From HGM13006 sp963650135 (lineage in GTDB: Bacteria; Bacillota; Clostridia; Oscillospirales; Oscillospiraceae): a stretch of DNA of 58,945 nt. Below the pieces are notes generated by a model, which was given only the letters and a program-made list of their open reading frames with translations, made no database searches and was not told the origin of the DNA. Shown here piece by piece: positions 32,577 through 40,312 of this stretch. Every line of letters starts with the position of its first letter. The stretch's first letter is position 1. The stretch spans positions 1-58,945 of the forward strand of contig CAVJLG010000078.1 of assembly GCA_963650135.1 (NCBI GenBank), given 5' to 3'. A program made the translations under genes and the position numbers.

Positions 32577-33446
32577 ATGGCAGTACGCAGAGGAAAAGGT
32601 CTGGAAATGGCAAACCGTCTTCTGGAGGAAAATAAAAAAAGAGGCCCCTTCTACAATGCAGAGAAGGAGCGTAATGAAAATATCATCGGAAAACGCATTC
32701 AGGAGGTCCGCAAGGAAAAGGGCGTCAGTCTGGAGGGGCTGAGCTATGTTCTAAGGCAATATGGCATTGATATGAAGCAGACCGGCATCGGCCGCTGGGA
32801 AAGCGGCACGGTGATCCCCAACGCCTATCAGCTGATGGCCCTGAGCCATATTTTCAATATTGAAGATCCCAAGACGTTCTTTATGGACGGCCCTGCGGCA
32901 TCGGATGCCCTGAATGAAGAGGGACTTCGGAAGGTACGGGAGTACAAGGAAGATCTGATTGCATCCGGGAAGTATCGGCCTGCGCCGGTTGTGGGAAGTA
33001 ATGTACTGAAATTCCGCGAGATGCCCATGAGCTTGTTCCCGGTATCCGCAGGTCCCGGCGCATTTTTGGACGAGAACAATTTTGAACTGAAACGCTTCCC
33101 GGAGGACGAGATTCCCGATGGGGCTGAGTTTGCCATTCGGGTCAGCGGCGATAGTATGGAGCCGGTGTACAGCGACGGACAGATTATCTGGGTTCAGCTC
33201 TGCAAACAGCTTCGACCCGGCGAGGTGGGCGTTTTTGAATACGACGGCAACGGCTATGTAAAAATGTACGATGAGCAGTATCCCGAAGAAAACTTCCTGG
33301 ACGAATATACCACCAGCGATGGTCAGGTGCTGCCTCAGCCGGTGCTGGTCTCCTATAATGAGGAATATGCACCCCGGCCGGTGAATCCAAACGCCAGCTT
33401 CTGCATTGTGGGCCGGGTACTGAATGTCCGGCGCAGCAAGTTATAA
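32577..33446 (+). CDS. LexA/CI-like repressor: XRE helix-turn-helix plus S24 peptidase
   Basis: 289 aa, ATG after AGGAGG. A Cro/CI-type DNA-binding domain (about 35-100: IGKRIQEVRKEKGVSLEGLS and IGRWESGTVIPNAYQLM) is joined to a C-terminal S24 autoprotease domain (about 150-289): possible cleavage site around PVSAGPGAF, nucleophile Ser in VSGDSMEP and base Lys in GYVKMY. Such repressors cleave themselves on RecA activation. It faces the Y-polymerase operon across shared operator sequences and probably represses both itself and that operon. Confidence 0.9.
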   Translation: MAVRRGKGLEMANRLLEENKKRGPFYNAEKERNENIIGKRIQEVRKEKGVSLEGLSYVLRQYGIDMKQTGIGRWESGTVIPNAYQLMALSHIFNIEDPKTFFMDGPAASDALNEEGLRKVREYKEDLIASGKYRPAPVVGSNVLKFREMPMSLFPVSAGPGAFLDENNFELKRFPEDEIPDGAEFAIRVSGDSMEPVYSDGQIIWVQLCKQLRPGEVGVFEYDGNGYVKMYDEQYPEENFLDEYTTSDGQVLPQPVLVSYNEEYAPRPVNPNASFCIVGRVLNVRRSKL

Positions 33447-33456
33447 TTTTTGACCA

Positions 33457-33527
33457 AGTTGCCAGTAAAGTCCCATTTATCGTACTTTGTTTATGGTAGA
33501 ATAAGAGCATGATCCAGGCTGGCAACT
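33457..33527 (+). promoter_or_regulatory. Spaced inverted repeat before the small XRE gene
   Basis: AGTTGCCAG (33457-33465) and CTGGCAACT (33519-33527) are exact inverted copies 53 bp apart, flanking a region with a TAGAAT -10-like element. They could be paired operator halves or the base of a hairpin that ends the repressor transcript. Confidence 0.4.
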
Positions 33528-33549
33528 AAAAATTCGGAAAGAAGAAGGT

Positions 33550-33762
33550 ATGATGATGAATACAATTACCCGGGTGTATGAGCTGCTGGACGATCGGGCG
33601 CTGTCGCTCACCAAGCTGGCAGAGATGAGCGGCGTTGCCTACTCTACGATCAAGATGGCGGAAAGCCGCAATACGCAGCTCAGCGTGGATACCATCGAGC
33701 GAATCTGTAATGCACTGGGGATTACGCTCAGTGAGTTCTTTGCAGAGCCGAAGGCGGGGTGA
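33550..33762 (+). CDS. Small XRE-family regulator
   Basis: 70 aa, ATG after GAAGG. Nearly the whole protein is one helix-turn-helix (LTKLAEMSGVAYSTIKMAES, then LSVDTIERICNALGITLSEF), a stand-alone Cro-like repressor. It overlaps or abuts the following 56-aa gene. The target is unknown; the inverted repeat just upstream is a candidate. Confidence 0.83.
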   Translation: MMMNTITRVYELLDDRALSLTKLAEMSGVAYSTIKMAESRNTQLSVDTIERICNALGITLSEFFAEPKAG

Positions 33763-33776
33763 AGGAGGCACTACCG

Positions 33777-33947
33777 ATGGAACATTTTGAAGAACAATAT
33801 CAAAGGCGGAAAAAACAGGACAACGCTCGAGCTGAGAAGCTGGCAGTATTGCTGACCCATGCGGGCCGTCAGGAGGACTTGTTCCGTGCAGCGGAAAACG
33901 CAAAGTTCAGAGACCAACTGTATAGAGAGTTCCATATGGACGAATAA
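33777..33947 (+). CDS. Hypothetical 56-aa charged protein
   Basis: ATG 33777 with GGAGG 9 nt upstream, 14 nt after the XRE gene. Highly charged and helical (EEQYQRRKKQDNARAEKLAV). No motif recognised. Its placement suggests co-transcription with the XRE gene. Confidence 0.55.
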   Translation: MEHFEEQYQRRKKQDNARAEKLAVLLTHAGRQEDLFRAAENAKFRDQLYREFHMDE

Positions 33948-33990
33948 GAAACCTGCCCGATGCGGCAGAGCTTCAAGGGAGGAAATTGAA

Positions 33991-34377
33991 ATGAAAAAAC
34001 AGCTGCATTTCTTTGTATTGGTATGTGTGATACTCATTGGCTTGCTTTGTGCTTGTGATGGGGCTTCCGTACCAAAGGAGACTGAACAGCCAAGATCCAC
34101 TCACGTTGTATCTGTATCGCCGAGGCCGACCACAACGCCCAGATCTACTGCGACGCCCAAGCCCACTTATGTGCAGACGCCCAGACCTACCCCGACACCG
34201 ACCCCCACGAGGAAACCGTCTACCAGTGGTTATTCGTACCGCAGGCACCACAACGATGATGAGGATGAATACGGAGCCAGGGACTACGATGACGCAGAGG
34301 ATTTTTACGACGATCATTACGATGATTTCGACGGCTTTGAAGATGCGGAAGACTATTGGGATGATATGAATGATTAA
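33991..34377 (+). CDS. Lipoprotein with Pro/Thr-rich linker and acidic tail
   Basis: 128 aa, ATG 33991 after GGGAGG. A signal peptide with lipobox-like LLCAC gives an N-terminal lipidated Cys. Residues about 40-75 are a Pro/Thr repeat (PRPTTTP, PTPTPT) that should be extended in the wall, and the last 45 residues are extremely Asp/Glu/Tyr-rich (DDAEDFYDDHYDD), a possible cation- or wall-binding tail. No enzyme domain. Gene context gives no clue to its role. Confidence 0.68.
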   Translation: MKKQLHFFVLVCVILIGLLCACDGASVPKETEQPRSTHVVSVSPRPTTTPRSTATPKPTYVQTPRPTPTPTPTRKPSTSGYSYRRHHNDDEDEYGARDYDDAEDFYDDHYDDFDGFEDAEDYWDDMND

Positions 34378-34392
34378 CTGGGAGCAAACGAA

Positions 34393-34599
34393 ATGAGCGA
34401 GATTAAAATCAGGAAAATCAGCATTACGGATTTGGATGCAGACTGCATTGTCGATGCTGCCAATGATCGGTTGGTAGCCGGAGGCGGTGTCTGCGGAGCC
34501 ATTTTCCGGGCTGCCGGATATGCTGAATTGACAGAAGCCTGTGATGCCATCGGGTACTGTCCTATGCTGCGAACTGGTGCTGCGCTTCTGTATCTCTGA
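34393..34599 (+). pseudogene. Macro domain protein, 3'-truncated
   Basis: The 68 residues contain the ADP-ribose-binding start of a macro domain: ADCIVDAANDRLVAGGGVCG then AIFRAAGYAELTEAC. Normal macro domains need about 140-170 residues; this frame stops after GAALLYL, losing the second half of the ligand pocket. I read it as a decayed gene. Confidence 0.7.
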
Positions 34600-34652
34600 A
34601 TTCCTATTGAAAACTCACTCCGCTTTTCGACGTACATAACGTAATATCAACT

Positions 34653-34677
34653 AACACCGCAGGATTCCTGCGGTGTT
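34653..34677. terminator. Intrinsic terminator
   Basis: A perfect 11-bp stem AACACCGCAGG/CCTGCGGTGTT with a 3-nt loop followed by TTG, after the macro-domain remnant. Confidence 0.75.
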
Positions 34678-34716
34678 TTGCAAAAGGGTCGACCCAATCA
34701 TCACAGGCGGTCGAAC

Positions 34717-34745
34717 TTGTGCTTTGCAAGCATTTTCTGTATACT
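34717..34745 (+). promoter_or_regulatory. Promoter of the 329-aa XRE gene
   Basis: TTGTGC (34717-34722), 17 bp, TATACT (34740-34745), 42 bp before the ATG at 34788. Confidence 0.6.
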
Positions 34746-34787
34746 GAGACCATCAGCTGATACAACACGAAAGGATGCGAACCGAGT

Positions 34788-35777
34788 ATGAAGAATATCT
34801 TAAAAATGCATTATTCCTTACCTTCTGGAGAAACAGCGTATTTTAGTACTTCCAAGCTTAAGTCAATCATGCTCCGAAAAAGTTTGGAGTCTGAGAAAGA
34901 GGGGAAGAAGCGCAGTCAACAGGCACTGATGATGGACATTGCGGACAAAATCGGAGTTTCTTCCAGCGCGGTAAAGCACTGGATGTTGGGCCATAATGCC
35001 CCCAGTGATCTTGAAAAAATCAAGGATCTTGCTGATGGGCTGGGCGTTGATATGATGGACTTATTAGATACAGAAAAGGAGAACGTTATGAACACAAATA
35101 CTGCTTCCATTTGTACAGATAATCAGTTTACTACCGATCAGATGCTAGAGATGATGAAGATTTTTATCGCATATAAGCAGCTTCAAAATGATCGAACCAA
35201 CGATCAGCAGAATTTGAAAGAAACAAAATGCCCCGACTATCCGATTGACTATTCTTCTGAAAAAAGCGTGGTTCGTAGCATTTATCACGCCATGGTAGAC
35301 TATCTGGAAGAGCTTCGCTTTGGTATCTCGGATTATGAATATGAGGCTGGTAGCCACTTCGATACCAATGGGAAATATCTCTCCAATTTCATCGGAATCC
35401 ATACAGCACTGGAGAAGGCAAAGCTTGATATACCCGCACCGGTATATAAGCAACTGCACGATTTTACAATCAACTTCTTACAGCTGATTCCGAGCTTTAT
35501 CAGCTATGAATTCGAAGTCTTTTTTGTTGAAGAATGCTCTGGAATCGGAACGTTAGCTGAGCTTTGGGACTTATATATCGATACAATTGAATGGAATGAC
35601 TTGATTTACATCTTTCCTGATTTCAACAGCGAAACTTTTACCCAATTCAAAAATGTGGTAACGAGCCATTCTGGCCAAGTATATGATGATGAAGAGCATA
35701 GCCTAATGATTCCAACTTTTTTACTGCAGGCGGCATACGATTGTCTGGATGAGATTTTGAAAGACTATATTAAGTGA
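34788..35777 (+). CDS. XRE-domain protein with unknown C-terminal domain
   Basis: 329 aa. After about 30 residues of N-terminal extension comes a helix-turn-helix (about 45-95: LMMDIADKIGVSSSAVKHWM then APSDLEKIKDLADGLGVDMM). The remaining 230 residues are helical with many acidic and aromatic residues and no recognised enzyme motif. Alone between a terminator and its own promoter. Such proteins occur on mobile elements as stress or phage sensors, but no function is shown here. Confidence 0.7.
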   Translation: MKNILKMHYSLPSGETAYFSTSKLKSIMLRKSLESEKEGKKRSQQALMMDIADKIGVSSSAVKHWMLGHNAPSDLEKIKDLADGLGVDMMDLLDTEKENVMNTNTASICTDNQFTTDQMLEMMKIFIAYKQLQNDRTNDQQNLKETKCPDYPIDYSSEKSVVRSIYHAMVDYLEELRFGISDYEYEAGSHFDTNGKYLSNFIGIHTALEKAKLDIPAPVYKQLHDFTINFLQLIPSFISYEFEVFFVEECSGIGTLAELWDLYIDTIEWNDLIYIFPDFNSETFTQFKNVVTSHSGQVYDDEEHSLMIPTFLLQAAYDCLDEILKDYIK

Positions 35778-35797
35778 TTGATACAGACCGTAATACA

Positions 35798-35831
35798 CAG
35801 GCGGAGCCTCACAGAAAGGAGGCTCCGCCTG
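35798..35831. terminator. Bidirectional terminator
   Basis: A 13-bp perfect stem CAGGCGGAGCCTC/GAGGCTCCGCCTG with an 8-nt loop between the convergent XRE gene and hydrolase remnant. Confidence 0.85.
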
Positions 35832-35836
35832 ATTCG

Positions 35837-36570
35837 CTATGATGGATTGCTGATAAATTTTGAAATGCACGTTGCAGTTTGCTGAATCTGTTCCTCGTCG
35901 GAGATGGTGGGGGTACCGTCCCCTTTCTGGGCACCATAGCTGCCAAACTGCGCATGACAGCCGCCGTCAATGACCACTTCCGTGAAGTTCGCTGGCAGGT
36001 TCTTTTGATCCTTTTCGTAAGAGTCCCGATTCAGCACGCCGTCCTCCGAGCCATAGATGGAAAGCACTCGGAGAGCGGTGCCGGTTAAATCCTTTGTGGA
36101 ATAGGCAGCCAGCAGGATCAATCCGGTGTAGTTGTCAGAATGTTTTGCCGCATAGCTGGCTGCTATTGCGCCGCCCAGAGAATGGCCGCCAATGTACCAA
36201 TCTGTAATTTCCGGATGTGCCTGCTGTAGTCCGTCAGCCGCATTGGGTGAGAGCACAGCCAGATTGCCGGGCATCTTCACCAGCCCACAGAGAATTCCTT
36301 TTTCAGCAAGACGCGCATCAGCGGCGCATAGGCTGTAACTTCCACCTTGCCGCCCGGATAAAAAATCAGCCCCGCCGTGGGCTGGCTCGGAAGGAACCAC
36401 GTGACGCTGCCATCCTGCTCTACTTGCACGCCATCCTCCTGAACTGCCATGGCTTCTACGGCAAGATCGTTTGCATGGTAGTAGTCGGACAGATAAGCGT
36501 ATCCACCGATCAGCACAGCAAGGATGATCACTGCCAGCGTGGCAAGCAGGATTTTTGTTCGTTTCTTCAT
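35837..36570 (-). pseudogene. Alpha/beta hydrolase, broken by a frameshift
   Basis: Two overlapping minus-strand frames make one protein. The first (from ATG 36570) has a membrane anchor (about 8-28) and GLIFYPGGKVEVTAYAPLMR; the second, ending at 35837, continues LAEKGILCGLVKMPGNLAV with the nucleophile elbow GGHSLGG and a terminal His (GGCHAQFG). The frame changes near 36300, around GCGCGTCTTGCT. This is the family of small anchored alpha/beta hydrolases (PF12695-like) of Gram-positive bacteria. Unless a sequencing error explains it, the gene is inactive. Confidence 0.8.
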
Positions 36571-36772
36571 GTTGCGTCCCCCAGTGTTGTTGTGGTTACT
36601 ACTATTATAATGGCACGAATTGGCGCTGTAAATATAGAGTGTATTTTGGGACACAATTGGGGGTACCATGTTGAAATAGAACTTCGAAAGCTGTCTGTTT
36701 TTGGCCGATGCGGCTATCACTCAATAGAAATATGTGGTATTCTATATATAGTATGTTTGAGGGGGCACGGTC

Positions 36773-37036
36773 ATGGCAAAGGGAGCAAACCAGAAGCTGA
36801 AATTACTGTATCTGACCAAGATATTCCGTGAGCAGACAGACGAAAATCATATGCTGACCATTTCGGAAATCATTGAAAGGCTTAGTGACTATGATGTTAG
36901 CGCCGACCGGAAAACCCTGTACACGGACTTCGAGGAGCTGCGCCACTTCGGCCTGGACATTATCAGTCAGCAGGTGGGGCGGCAGCATTACTACTATATT
37001 CTTGGAAATGCGAGAAAACGTTGCCTGAACTATTAG
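36773..37036 (+). pseudogene. WYL/HTH-type regulator, truncated after its DNA-binding domain
   Basis: 87 residues carry the N-terminal helix-turn-helix of WYL regulators (LTISEIIERLSDYDVSADRK, DFEELRHFGLDI, GRQHYYYI). After YYYI the frame shifts: another frame continues LPELL, as the family would, and the WYL ligand domain is missing. A 60-codon frame at 37055-37237 carries unrelated-looking residues. A near-palindrome ATAGAAATATGTGGTATTCTAT just upstream (about 36724-36745) may have been its operator. Little else can be read between 37238 and 37690 except a terminator and hairpin. Confidence 0.65.
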
Positions 37037-37265
37037 GATCGAATTTCCGAAGCAGTGTTTCGGAAATTCGTTGATGGAAAATCTGACACGCTGTTCCGGA
37101 TTTCGGACGAGTCTCTTATGTTCACGCTGTTATCGTCGCATTATCTGCAACTCATGCGAATCAAAAATCCGGATAAACGCAGCTTTTATGAAATTGAAGC
37201 AACATATGAAATGCCGTTGAATAAAGTGATGAGGTAATTGCGGTGATATTCTAGCCGCAAGCAGG

Positions 37266-37326
37266 GCAGATGTCCGTACATCTGCAAAAATCAGGATTTC
37301 CCTCCTCATAAAATCCTGACTTTTTT
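37266..37326 (+). terminator. Hairpin and intrinsic terminator
   Basis: GCAGATGT/ACATCTGC (37266-37285) is followed by a second 9-bp stem TCAGGATTT/AAATCCTGA (37291-37319) and a run of T (37321-37326). The second is a standard terminator and isolates the defence island from upstream transcription. Confidence 0.75.
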
Positions 37327-37691
37327 CGCTTGTTGGGGCGGTCCCCAATCCCCCAGATTCATCATAAATGATGGGCTACGCATTCGGAAAAATGCTGACA
37401 AATATGCGGCCCGATATGGTCAATTGGAAATTCGACTTTTGCGGCAATCAGCTCTCTGTGTAGATGAGAATTTGAAATATTAAGCGGATCTTTCAGGAAA
37501 TTCGGCATCGAGCATACAAAAGCAAGCCACATTAAGCGCGTCAACATAATGAATAAGAAGCAATTATAGGTGCGCTGTATGCGGACGGGATGTTTGCTTT
37601 GAGCCTATCCTAATTGAAATGGAAAAGTCTTCAACATGCTTGTTTTGGAGCTTCCGTTTCGGAACGAGGGCTTAAATAGCGGCAAGCCGTG

Positions 37692-37720
37692 TTGATTTGG
37701 AACAGAATCTGATGTATACT
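37692..37720 (+). promoter_or_regulatory. Promoter of the BREX-like island
   Basis: TTGATT (37692-37697), 17 bp, TATACT (37715-37720), 64 bp before the first ATG. No other promoter of this quality was seen before the seven tightly spaced genes. Confidence 0.55.
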
Positions 37721-37784
37721 TTAATTTGACGCATTGTACCTATTGGGGACATCGCTATGTATATTTTGAGGAGGCGTTATACCA

Positions 37785-40304
37785 ATGGCATTGCGAATTT
37801 CTTGGGATATTGAAGAAGCAGTGCTGATGCTTGATGTGCTACTCAAATCTTTAGATGGAAAACTTACAAGAAAAGAGGCAATTCACCAAGTCTCTGAGAA
37901 GCTACGCAGACGTGCAGTAAATAGAGGAATAGAGATTGATGACATCTTCAGAAATGAGAATGGAATCACATTCCAGATGTCAGCTTTGGAAGCTGCCTAT
38001 ACCGGAATGAACACAAAACTAAAGCACCCCACAAAGCTCTTCGTGGAAACTGTGAATCTGTACTGGAATCAAAGAGAGCTTTATGAAAAAATACTTAAGG
38101 AGGCTGAGAACGTGGTTGATCCAAAGCTTGTGCAGGATGAATTCTGTTCATATCTGTCGACGCATATGCCAACGTTTCAGCTGTCAGCTGCATATCTGTT
38201 GCTTTCGGATATTGAAAGTTTTTGCCTGGAAAGAAAAATTCTTAAGAATAAACTTTTTGAAACAACTGACCGTGATACGATTAAACGAGTTGTTCGGACG
38301 GTTGATTCTAACCGAGTCTTTCGTTTCACTTATAAGCGAAATCTGAAGCAGATGTCGACCGTAATTCATGCGTACTATACTTTTCTGAAGTCTTATAGGC
38401 CTGATGAAGAAAAACAGAAAGTAAAACCGATTATTCAGACTGCAATACCTTCTTCGCTTGATGCAGATAGTATGAAGCCGAAGAATGAGGCTGTGGACAG
38501 GAAGGCCATCTCTGTGCCAACCGAAAGAACCCAATTAACGGATCAAGAGGAAAGGCAGAAGTTCAATGACTGGATGCTGAGATCCGGAATGTCAAAGACA
38601 ACGATTACAAGTTATATGTCTTCTTTTGGGCAGTGCGTAAAGTCTATAGCAAAATATAATTTATGCGAGACGAACCTTTGGAATGTAGCGAATGCAGAAG
38701 ATTCCAGTTATATCTATGATAAGCTGTTTGGCATTGCTGAGTTTTACGAATATAATAAGCAACAGCACAATCGCTTTAGTGCTGCGTTTCGAAAATATAT
38801 CGAATACAGATCAGAAGGTAATCCGACGAGTGTGAAACCCTCGCAGCGAATGCAGTTTACGATTGAAACTGCTCCTATGAGAAGGCCGGAGGATGACCCT
38901 GTTCTTGCTCGTTATAAAGAATTGCTTGATACGTTTTTTCAAAAAGGATTTCGTATGGAATCCGCACTAGATATGAAAAAGCTCCGTAGATTTTATCAAA
39001 ATCAATATGGAGCCGAGCTTTCAGATGAGGATAGCCTTATTTGCAGAGACATTAGCTCAATAGCAGTTCTTTATGACGGAAAAGCCTATCTTCCTGATTC
39101 GATGCTATCGCGGGAGAAAAAAGAAAAGCTGCTGCAGTATATAGAGGATAAATTCAGTTCTGGCTGTGATGCCATCTACTACGGTGCATTATTTTCGGAG
39201 TTTGAGAAAGCTTTACAGGGTGAGCATATTTATACGCCTGAGATGCTAAAGACTTATCTGTCATACATCAACAAAGGAAATTATGTCCTTCAGCGCAGTT
39301 ACCTGGCTAAGGACTACACCGTGCAAATGAATCCTGAAGATGACATTAGAGAGTATCTTAAAGAAGCCGCCAGATCTGTTGAAGTGGAGCAGATTGTGGC
39401 TGAACTCACATACATCCCAGAACAGAAAATCAAGTTTGCCCTTAGCATGAACAGCGATTTCATATGGAACACAACTGGCGAGTATTTCTATGAGGCTTGT
39501 GTTCATTTTAACAATTCTGAATTGGAATGGATTTCTCAATTCATTGTGGATGGTATTGAAGAGCGGGAATTTGTTACTGGCAATGAACTTGTTGAGGCAG
39601 TAGAGGCACATTTCCCTGACATTAAAGAAATGTACCAGTGGATTACGCCATTCGGTATGAGAAATGTCATTGGGTATAAGCTGAATAACAGATTCTCCTT
39701 CAATGGCAACATTATCAGCAAGTATGGCGAGGATTTGTCTATGGCTGAAGTGTATGCAAAGTACTGCCGTAAACATTCCCGGTTTACATTGGATGAGTTG
39801 AATGTTATGAAACAGGAACTTGGTTCTACGATTTATTTTGATGAGATTTATGCCAATTCTCTGCGCATAAGTCAGAATGAGTTTGTCTCTCAAGACATGG
39901 TGCAGTTTGATGTTGAAGCGACTGATGAGGCGATCGGGCGAATTTGCACAGGGCAATATATGTCGCTTCAGGAAATTCGTGACTTTGGAACATTCCCGTA
40001 TGCTGGTTATCCGTGGAACGAATATCTGCTGGAGCATTTTGTCGCAAATTATAGCCAGAAATTCATGTTGCTCCATATTGGTTACAGTGCCAATGCATGC
40101 GCTGGCGCTATTGTAAAACAGGCTTCTTCCTTCAAGAATTTTAATGATCTTCTGGTTGATATTCTGGCAAATAGCAATATTATGCTGAATGAAAATTCTG
40201 CGTTGGAATATCTGCGCCAGCAGGGATATATAGCTCGGAGACGCTACAGCAATATAGGAAGAATAGTAACCGAAGCGAACGCGGTCCGGTCAAAGAAAGG
40301 ATAA
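37785..40304 (+). CDS. Large protein of unknown function leading the BREX-like operon
   Basis: 839 aa, ATG after AGGAGG. I do not recognise a catalytic domain. Residues about 1-105 form a conserved-looking N-terminal unit (SWDIEEAVLMLDVLLKSLDG, ending in LYWNQRELYEKIL) that I believe recurs at the start of various clostridial defence proteins. Residues about 255-345 resemble a core-binding (SAM-like) helical domain (FNDWMLRSGMSKTTITSYMS and FRKYIEYR). The rest is helical and charged. It lies 8 nt before the PAPS-reductase gene in the same operon. It may be a sensor or specificity subunit of the system. Confidence 0.7.
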   Translation: MALRISWDIEEAVLMLDVLLKSLDGKLTRKEAIHQVSEKLRRRAVNRGIEIDDIFRNENGITFQMSALEAAYTGMNTKLKHPTKLFVETVNLYWNQRELYEKILKEAENVVDPKLVQDEFCSYLSTHMPTFQLSAAYLLLSDIESFCLERKILKNKLFETTDRDTIKRVVRTVDSNRVFRFTYKRNLKQMSTVIHAYYTFLKSYRPDEEKQKVKPIIQTAIPSSLDADSMKPKNEAVDRKAISVPTERTQLTDQEERQKFNDWMLRSGMSKTTITSYMSSFGQCVKSIAKYNLCETNLWNVANAEDSSYIYDKLFGIAEFYEYNKQQHNRFSAAFRKYIEYRSEGNPTSVKPSQRMQFTIETAPMRRPEDDPVLARYKELLDTFFQKGFRMESALDMKKLRRFYQNQYGAELSDEDSLICRDISSIAVLYDGKAYLPDSMLSREKKEKLLQYIEDKFSSGCDAIYYGALFSEFEKALQGEHIYTPEMLKTYLSYINKGNYVLQRSYLAKDYTVQMNPEDDIREYLKEAARSVEVEQIVAELTYIPEQKIKFALSMNSDFIWNTTGEYFYEACVHFNNSELEWISQFIVDGIEEREFVTGNELVEAVEAHFPDIKEMYQWITPFGMRNVIGYKLNNRFSFNGNIISKYGEDLSMAEVYAKYCRKHSRFTLDELNVMKQELGSTIYFDEIYANSLRISQNEFVSQDMVQFDVEATDEAIGRICTGQYMSLQEIRDFGTFPYAGYPWNEYLLEHFVANYSQKFMLLHIGYSANACAGAIVKQASSFKNFNDLLVDILANSNIMLNENSALEYLRQQGYIARRRYSNIGRIVTEANAVRSKKG

Positions 40305-40312
40305 GATAGAAT

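Noticed and set aside
37362..37547. Short frames on both strands in the gap before the BREX-like operon, including a plus-strand MMGYAFGKMLTNM-type stretch.
   Set aside because: Too short and without a ribosome site; possibly a gene remnant, but no family could be assigned.
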